Part shown: piece after piece, positions 56,718 through 64,000 of the stretch | Numbering within the stretch: position 1 is the first letter of the stretch | How the letters are laid out: every line of letters begins with the position of its first letter | Assembly (NCBI GenBank): GCA_022578605.1 | Contig: MU394083.1 | Span: 360,529 to 424,528, forward strand | Length of the DNA stretch: 64,000 bases | DNA from: Camillea tinctor | Lineage: Eukaryota > Ascomycota > Sordariomycetes > Xylariales > Xylariaceae | Reading direction: 5' to 3' | The notes under the pieces: model-generated | What the model saw: the letters and a program-made list of their open reading frames with translations, nothing else | Told to the model about the DNA's origin: nothing | Database searches by the model: none | Translations under genes and position numbers: made by a program

Positions 56718-59700
56718 TTAGGTTGGAATTGCATTGCCTAGAGACTCCCAACCACTGCTGGTCCAAGGAGCAATAAATACTGCCGTCTGCGAGTCGGCAA
56801 TTTTACCCGTGCCTCCGTACGCGTCTGCCAGGTCAGCAGCACAGAGTTCACCTCGGGGTGGAACTGCTTTGGAGGCCACGTTGAGGGCCACATCAGCTGC
56901 GTACTCTTCCCCACTCAGTTCGGCTAGCCGGGACCATCCATGTGGTAATTGAGGGTATAACATAATGTCGTTCTGCACTTGAGTCAAGACATCCTCCTCC
57001 TTACTGGCTTCCGACAAGACAGCAACGGCACGGAAGATCTCGCTGATTTGAGAATGTTCCGTATCGGTGACCTTATCACTAGTACGTAAAGTATTTAGTT
57101 CGGATACGACTGCCTCGAGAGACTCCTCATCTGCGTCGAGTAATGCAATCACACCCAGCAACAAGACAGATTGAACGTGGCTAGGATCATTCTCTATTAC
57201 GCCAAAGAGAACCGTGCGTGCTCTCTCGCGAGCTTCGTCTGTACCAGTTGCCCAGAGAACTTGCGCCAGGACACAAACGGCGTCTGGGTTGCCATTGGAT
57301 TCTTCTAATGCCGTCTCGAAATATTTGACCGCTGCGTCTGGCCTTTTATCAAAATACTCGGCGAGACCTACGGTCAAATGAGCAGAAAGGCGAGCCTTGT
57401 TTCGTTGTTCAGCTGTAAGCTCCTTCGCTGATTCATCGCTACTTAGCTGTAGGGCCATCTCGCCACATTCGGTAGCCTGTGCATATTTGCCAATGGCTAA
57501 GTAGGATCGTGCAAGATCTGTCTTTGCAAGTGCAAATTGTGCAAGGGATTCTGCAGATTCTGTGGCTTCGTATTCTGCCTCGAGGTGCTCGCAAGACTTC
57601 TCTAGAGTGTTTATAGCTCTAGGACTGTCTCCTGTTCGCTCTTGATACAAGGTAGATAGATGCTGGTAAGGAAGGTCTTGTGGTTTCAATCGTTGTAATT
57701 GAGTAAGAGCAAATAACGGCTGGACTAAAGCCCCAACGTTAGTATTAAGAGCCCCTGTCAATAGATGATCAAATAAAGACGTCGGATATTGACGCCTCGT
57801 TAAAATTGAAGAGGACTCCGAAATATCCATCGCATGTGTGAAAAGACCGCGAGCTTCCTTAGCATCACCATAGAGTAGAGCAACAAAAGCTTGACCAAGC
57901 CAAGCATGGGCATAGTCAGGGTCATTCGATTGTGCTCGCGTAAACGCCTCGTTGGCTACTTGGATATCATTTTGAAGAAGCGCGAGGGTGCCAAGGTTAG
58001 TCCAAGCATGTGGACTTCTCTCGTTGAGGAATAAGCTTCGGACGAAGGCATGCTGCGCTACGGCTGGGTTTATTTCACTGGTGACTACGCCTAATGAATT
58101 CCAAAAGTCCGGATTGCCAGCCTCCAGCTCAATTGCACGTTTGAAGCAGCGCACTGCAGCCTTCTGATACTTGCTTGCTCGGACTCGAAGAGGCGACGGG
58201 AGAGAGAGATGAGCTCGGTGCTGCGCCCACCCCAAATTATAATACGCAACAGCCTGAGCATGGACATCCTGCGCTGATACGTGAATTGCTCTTTTATGTG
58301 CGAGAATAGTAGCGTGTAGACTTCGAATCAAGTCGGCTTCAAGTTGTTCATCTGTGGATATATCTTGGGTAAAAATAGCTTTGTCGATGCCGTCTACATC
58401 TTGGAGGATCGCGTATGCTACTTCGTGGCCTTCGCCGAGTCCAATAAGCTTGCGTATATCATCGACAGGCAAGTCGTGCACGCCACTTTGGACAGCAGAA
58501 AAAATGGAACAAGCATCGCCAATCGACTTCCAGAAATTGAAAGTGTTGGTCATGTCCAAGGGTACGGTTAGGGCAAAAGATATAGTACTAGTGGCCAGAT
58601 CGACCGAATTGCCGAACAGCCCTTTCTCCACACAGTCCATGGCATTCTCAACCATGGTCTGCATGAGGGCGATCGCAACGCCTTCCTCATCCGGGCGACT
58701 CGATATGACTTCGCGGTAGAGAGCAACAGCGTCGTCAAATTCGCCAAGTTCGCGCTTTACGTTAGCTAGCATGTACTTGGTGAACCATGTATCACCAAAC
58801 TTGGAGGCATCTTCGGCTTCTTCTAGTCTCTGGGCATTTTGAATGGCTTTTGTCGCCGCGATATAACGCCCAGCGTTGTAGTAGCTCTCGCCCAGACCGA
58901 CCCATGAATGATAATCTTCAGGGGCTATCCGCAAGGCCTGCTGAAAAGATACAATGGCCTTGGCATAATCTTGCTTGTTCAGTTCTGCAACTCCTAGAGC
59001 AGATAAGGGCCAACTGATCCCTTTCTTTTTAGAGCCTGGAGGCGGCCTGACTTTTCCAGAGTCAACTACTCGCTGTGCTACGAGCTCGACTCGATCCCAA
59101 TCTCCATCGTCTGCAAATGATCTGGCCAATCGCTCAGCTGAGTCAACTTCCGACGATGATAGCTCCACAGCCTTCAAGAAACATTTACGGGCTCGTTTTT
59201 TGTCTTTGGCGTAATCTGCATAATAAACTCCGAGGCTGCTATAGGCCGGGGCATAACTGAAGTTACTCTTCAAAGCATCCAGGAAATAAGCGTATGCGCC
59301 ACTCCGACTCTTCCGAGCAGATTTGGAACTGTCTATGTTCCAGATACAACAGCCCAGGCGATATTGCGTCTGAGCTAAAAGATCCTTTGACACAGATTGT
59401 TCGGTCATGAGTGGAAGCAAGGATTCCAGCTCGGCCTTGCCTCGTGTATAGTCCCCCTTTAAAGCATATAGCCAACCAACTTCGGCTTTGACCCGAAGAT
59501 TCCCACTATCGCCTTTGAGGGCGCGACCTAAGAAGTCGATGGCCTTATTGTACTCTTCTTCCTCTTCATAAATCAGCCCAACCCCAATCATAGCGGCTGT
59601 TGACGTAGGGTCTATCTCTAGAACCTTATCAAAGAACGATTTTGCCTCTCCGTGGTTTCTCGGCGATTGGTAAAAGACTAGTGCGGTACCTAGGTACAGC

Positions 59701-61123
59701 ATGAACGCTTGGTTTGCGTTCGTGAAGATTTTGCCCGTCTTTTCCGTTTCAGCGGCCATAATTTTCATGGCTTTCCTCATGAGCTCGACATTGCTTTCGT
59801 GCTCTTCGAGGTGTTGGTAGTACTCTCCCATTAATCGATGAGCAAGTAAAGAATTGGTGGTCGAGATGCCCTCCGTCATCATCAAAAGTCTATCTTCATC
59901 GGTGTATGGTATGACGGAAGTCGGCGCACCACCATCTTCATCATCTTCACTTTCGTCATTGCTGTTGTTACCATCTCCGGTGATTTGCGTTGAATCAGTT
60001 GGAGCCGTCGCCGGTTTCTTAGGAAAAGGTGAGAACTCGCTCGTCATAAACCCAGTTAAAACCCTGTAGAGATCGCTATCCGGAAAATGGGAACAGTACT
60101 CGTTGAGAACGTTGACATCCCAGTCCTTGATCTCCTTACAGTCCTGCCATTCGATGGCAATGTCCCAGGCAAGCTTAAAGGGATGCTTGATGATGACCAT
60201 ATCATTGGCCAGCTTCTGGACCACCCTGAACTCGGCAGCCTTCTCTGCCGCCGGTGTAACGAGGAGACGGTCATATCTGAATTGAAGCAGTTTCTCTTCA
60301 TACTGGCGCCTCACGTCATCGTCATTGGCCCACAAGATGAGTTGCTCGTATATTTCAGCAAGCTTGCTCTGGCAAAGAACCTCACGGTTGACCTCTAGTG
60401 TCACCTCGGTGATTCTGGCTCCCAGCCTGGTGCGTCGCTCACCAATCAGGGTATTGATGCGTTTCTTCTCATCAACCTCGAGTATCTGAGCGATTGTCTC
60501 ATATGTCTTGGCCGGGTGGGGAACCCGACCCTCTAGTGCTGGGTAGATAGGACTGTCAGGAAGGATGAGAGCTAGAGCTTGGATGTACTGTGACCTGTCA
60601 CCCTGAGCGCGCGCATAATCGATAAACTTGTCTACAACATCTTGACATTTATACATCTCATTGGCGTCCCTGAATAGCTCAGCAAGCTTCAGGGCGGCAT
60701 GCTGATATTTCTGCAGGGACTTGGCACCCTGCTTTTCGTAGATCTTGACGAGGCCTTGCCAGGCTTGCGCATCAGAGCGAATGTCTGTTGCTCTCTTGTA
60801 TGCAGCTTCGGCAAGGTCCGGCTGATTCTTCTTGTCCAACGCAAAGGCCTTGAACACATGACTGGATAGGTGGTCAACATAGTTTAGTTAAGGTCTCGGC
60901 TAGAAAGTCATCTGGCAGCGGCAGGACAAAGGCGGTGTGCCACTTCGGTATGGTGCCAGAGTAGCAAGAGGATGGTGAGATTGAACTAGGGGTATAGTAC
61001 TTACGCCTGGTAATTCTTCGGGTCTCGCTCAAGGATATTTTCCGCCTGGGTCAAGGCCTCGTCCCATTTCTGCCCACGAATGGCCTCAGCGATGGCCTTC
61101 AGTGTGACCTTGATACTGGCCAT
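56718..61123 (-). CDS. SKI3: Ski complex TPR subunit SKI3
   Basis: Superkiller complex scaffold (TTC37/SKI3) for cytoplasmic 3'-5' mRNA decay with the exosome, partnering the SKI2 helicase and SKI8. Exon 1 is 61123-61005, the intron GTAAGT...CCAG, exon 2 is 60861-56718; 1420 residues, near the family's usual length. Exon 1 encodes the first TPR (KVTLKAIAEAIRGQKWDEAL, NILERDPKNYQA), continuing in exon 2 with VFKAFALDKKNQPDLAEAAYK. TPR units follow throughout, for example ALRIAPEDYHSWVGLGESYY, YAKAIVSFQQAL and SPHAWTNLGTLALLQND, with an acidic low-complexity insert at about residues 320-355 of the protein. The C-terminal APWTSSGWESL is typical. A core housekeeping gene; no lesions were seen. 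Confidence 0.93.
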
Positions 61124-61433
61124 GTTGGGAGGATGTGTATGGGATATACGGAAATAGTCATGTCTTGAGAAGAGTGGCTGGATTGAGTATAGGAATTTGC
61201 ATGTGCAAATCCATTATTGTGTATTTTCACGATTGGGAGTGCGATTGCGAGTGAGTGGTTGTTTGTTGCTTGGCTTTGGGGGGGATGATGAAATGGAGAA
61301 TGGAGAATGGAGAATTGAATTGAATTTGGGACTAGGAATTCGGGCTGTAACGGTAAAACTTCGGACTCTAGCTAACCTCCTAGCTCAGGTACGTAATCAA
61401 TGGCAAATCAATGGCAAATCATCGGTGCTTATG
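61124..61433. other. SKI3 upstream region
   Basis: About 310 bp between SKI3 and the foldback element; presumed promoter. It contains short direct repeats of TGGCAAATCAA at 61401-61420. Nothing else was seen. Confidence 0.45.
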
Positions 61434-61983
61434 TACTCCGGAGGGATACGATGACCAGGGGGTCAAATTTTCTGGCCAGGGGGTCAAAAAGCTTAAACCA
61501 TCACTTTTTGGCCAGGGAGTCAAAAAATTTAACCCCCTCCTCAGTTAAGCCAACGTTAACTAGTTAAGCTAACGTTAACCTTACGTTTAAGTATTATATT
61601 AACGTATACTTAATAAAAAGCTATAAAGCTTATATTTATTACTGTTATATTAATATATTAAGTCGGCGTAAAGTCAGCGTAAGGTCAGCGTAAGCTTTAT
61701 AACCTTACGTTAAGCCTACGTTAAGCGTATGTTTATAAGTATTATATACTATTATAATCGTTTATAGTTGCCGACTATAACATATATACTTATATATGCT
61801 AATATTTCTAACTATATACGCCAACGTTTCCAATTACCATCTTTTTACCAACCGTAAGGTCTCAACGTTGGTTCAGCTAAGGAGGGGGTTAAAAAATCCG
61901 ACCCCTTAGCCAAAAAGTGATGGTCTAAGCTTTTTGACCCCCTGGTTAGAAAATTTAACCCCCTGGTCATGTGTATACTCCGG
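61434..61983. mobile_element. Foldback / MITE-like element with long inverted repeats
   Basis: Two arms of about 110-125 bp, roughly 61438-61560 and 61860-61983, are inverted copies with about 85% identity by eye: both read inward ATGACCAGGGGGT, then AAATTTTCT, CCAGGGGGTCAAAAAGCTTA, ACCATCACTTTTTGGC and AACCCCCTCCT. The unit CCAGGGGGTCAAA repeats within each arm. The centre is AT-rich with many ACGTTAA/TTAACGT palindromes. TACTCCGG occurs at both outer ends as a direct repeat (61434-61441 and 61976-61983) and could be an 8-bp target duplication, as made by hAT elements, but CCGGAG also forms part of the inverted repeat, so the exact ends are uncertain. No transposase is encoded. Confidence 0.8.
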
Positions 61984-62149
61984 TTAGCTAGCCTAGCCTG
62001 CTTTTTAGCTCCGTAGGTGGAACCTCCAAGCTACGATATTGTGGGGCATCGTCATTCTCTCTCACTAGGGCATATAGATGGCTAGTAATGCGCTAATAGC
62101 TTAGCTGTATATAGGCTACTAAGATAGCACAAAGCAAATACTACTACCC

Positions 62150-63905
62150 CTACTAAGTATATAAAAAAAAGTAGACTAGTAAAAAAAATTCCAACCATTT
62201 TTTTTTTTTTTTTTTTCTATAAAAAAATTTATGTCATTATGGCCTCCCGTCGCCCAACTATATGCTAACCCCTTGCAAACCCCAAATCCAGCCCATATAC
62301 AACCCATATACAACCCGTTTCTAAGCCGTTTCCAAGCCTTAATTAACTTCTTTATTAAAGTTACCAAGCCCGTTACAAAAGCCTTGCCAACCGCCCCCTC
62401 GACCTCAAACCATACCAAACAAAAATAACTAATGCCTCCAAAAAAAGTAAAACCAAGCACCTTATTACAAATCTTCATATCAAAAAGTTATTTTATCGGT
62501 TCAAAATTCCACTTAAAAATAGCACCTTCGTAAACTGTACTAAAGTCTACTATAACCCATATACAACCCGTTTCCAACCCTTAACTAACCTAATTATAAC
62601 ACCTATAAAAAAAGTTCAAAAACTACAATTCACTCCAAAACCACCTCCAAAAAGTCCACAATATAGTCTTTAATAACAATAGTTTATCAAAAAGCAATAT
62701 TAAAACTTTTACTTATACTCGTGCTAAAAGTGCCTTTTTTAACCTTTATCCAACCTAAGTCCAAGCTTAATACGTCACTATTATAAATTTTAATTAACAC
62801 CCCCCCAACCTAATATCAAAATATTATCAAAACTTACTAGCACTTAAAAAAAACTTTATCCAAAATAATCCAACACTTATACAACCCTACTACAAATCTT
62901 TACTAACACGTTATAGCCCTCCATAACAACCATATACAAACCGTTTATGTAACTACTGCAAAATCTCCCAAACAGGTTGCCAAAAAAAAAAAAAAGCCTA
63001 TATTAACGCTAAACATGCCAAAAAAAACAATATAACAACCTAATCTCAACGCTTATACAAGCCATTTTTAACACTTTTATAACCCCTCAACAACGCAAGT
63101 TTAAAAACGTAAAAAACAATTACCATTAAATTAAATCTAATGCTTATAAATCTTATATAACCCGTTTTCAAGCTAATACTAATATATTTATAACAAAACA
63201 CTAACACACCTACAAAAAATGGCCCACCTATACTAAAAACAAAGTTAACATATCTATAACTAAACGCAGTTTTAAAATTACCAACACCAAATACACAACT
63301 TATAACAAAAACAAAGGCAAAATATCCTTTATATAACCTTTCTACTACCTTGTTTTAACGTTTATATAACCTTAATTAAATATAATAGCACCTACATTAC
63401 ATACTACCTCCAACGTTACTACGACAAACGTCCTGATCTTAACTATCCCAAAAATAAGCCTAACTTATCTAAAAATGATCGTCGTTTTAGCAACCCTCGT
63501 GGCCTTCTCAACAACCTTTCTAAAATCAATATAACCTTTATTTAACCCCATCCCCAGCCTAATATAATACTAATATAAAGCTTTAAAAACGCCGTCACAA
63601 AGCCCCTACTAAACTTAAAAATAGCTCTATTTTTAATAGTACAACCGTAGTTTAAAGTTAATTTTACTTAAGTTTAACGTCTATACAACCCTTTTTTTAA
63701 ATAATTTTAACATTATTGCAAAAATTATACAGTTTAGTTTTAAAGTTATTATAAAAGTTATGCATTTTTATTTTAAAAGTTACACAATATATTAACAACA
63801 CAATTACAACACAGTTATAATACAGCAATAAAGTTTTTATAAAATATACAATAATTTATTAAAAATTATAAATAAAAGTTTTTTAACATTATATTTTAAA
63901 GTTTT
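62150..63905. other. Extremely AT-rich, G-depleted tract
   Basis: About 1.75 kb of DNA dominated by A, T and C on the plus strand with very few G. It includes homopolymers (19 T at 62198-62216) and recurring pieces such as CATATACAACCCGTTT. One plus-strand frame can be followed in parts (62231-62428; a TAC/ATT-rich stretch near 63390-63500), but stops abound. It looks like an old element or coding sequence heavily changed from G to A on this strand, as by one-sided RIP, though its origin was not recognised. Confidence 0.6.
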
Positions 63906-64000
63906 TAAAATAAATAAAATAAATAAAATAAATAAAATAAATAAAATAAATAAAATAAATAAAATAAATAAAATAAATAAAATAAATAAAATAAATAAAA
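63906..64000 (+). repeat. A/T minisatellite (AAATAAAAT)n
   Basis: Tandem array of the 9-base unit AAATAAAAT, about ten copies to the window edge, continuing beyond it. It has no G or C at all. Confidence 0.9.

Overview
The window reads as nuclear DNA of a filamentous ascomycete (Pezizomycotina, probably a Sordariomycete). Genes are intron-poor with short GT-AG introns of 43-125 bp and CTAAC/CTGAC-type branch points. They include an Ace2/Swi5-type regulator, a CFEM GPI protein, a MATA-type HMG-box protein, a Zn2Cys6/AflR-domain regulator and fungal secondary-metabolism enzymes. AT-rich gene-poor stretches and TGG-to-TAG changes in CpA context point to RIP-type mutation.

Layout. 0.4-11.2 kb is ordinary core genome: a three-exon SulP sulfate permease (+), a three-exon DUF4470/MYND protein (-) and an Ace2/Swi5-like C2H2 factor (-) with a possible in-frame 45-nt retained intron. 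A 5 kb gene-poor stretch follows, then a single-exon HMG-box gene (16.4-17.3 kb, +). From 18.3 to 46.6 kb lies the most notable feature, a decaying aromatic-polyketide gene cluster of the monodictyphenone/agnestin/prenylated-xanthone kind. It holds a broken cytochrome P450, an intact AflR-domain regulator, a 5'-truncated DMATS-type prenyltransferase, a broken GMC oxidoreductase, a truncated versicolorin-reductase-like SDR fused tail to tail with a truncated GST, a broken MBL-fold thioesterase, an intact SDR, an intact NmrA/AflX-like oxidoreductase, an intact questin-oxidase-like Baeyer-Villiger enzyme, a broken acyl-CoA ligase and an intact scytalone-dehydratase-like enzyme. No polyketide synthase or anthrone oxygenase is visible. 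Five copies of an AflR-type palindrome, TCGGNNNCCGA, lie 130-380 bp upstream of four of these genes.

46.4-50.8 kb is again gene-poor. 50.8-61.1 kb is core genome: a CFEM protein (+), a five-exon conserved unknown (-), an SRPK-like kinase with a C-terminal membrane segment (-) and the Ski-complex TPR scaffold SKI3 (-). The right end holds a 0.55 kb foldback/MITE-like element, then about 1.9 kb of extremely AT-rich, G-poor DNA ending in an A/T minisatellite that runs off the window.

How the genes fit together. In the known pathways of this kind a non-reducing PKS plus MBL-fold thioesterase makes an anthrone/anthraquinone; SDRs, a dehydratase-like enzyme, an AflX-like oxidoreductase and a questin-oxidase-type enzyme reduce and cleave it to a benzophenone/xanthone; and DMATS, GMC and P450 enzymes prenylate and decorate it. 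Here the tailoring and regulatory shell remains but the core enzyme is missing and at least seven genes are broken, so the locus as it stands should not make the product alone. Exon joins and pathway roles are inferred from the sequence and from family knowledge; no similarity search was run.
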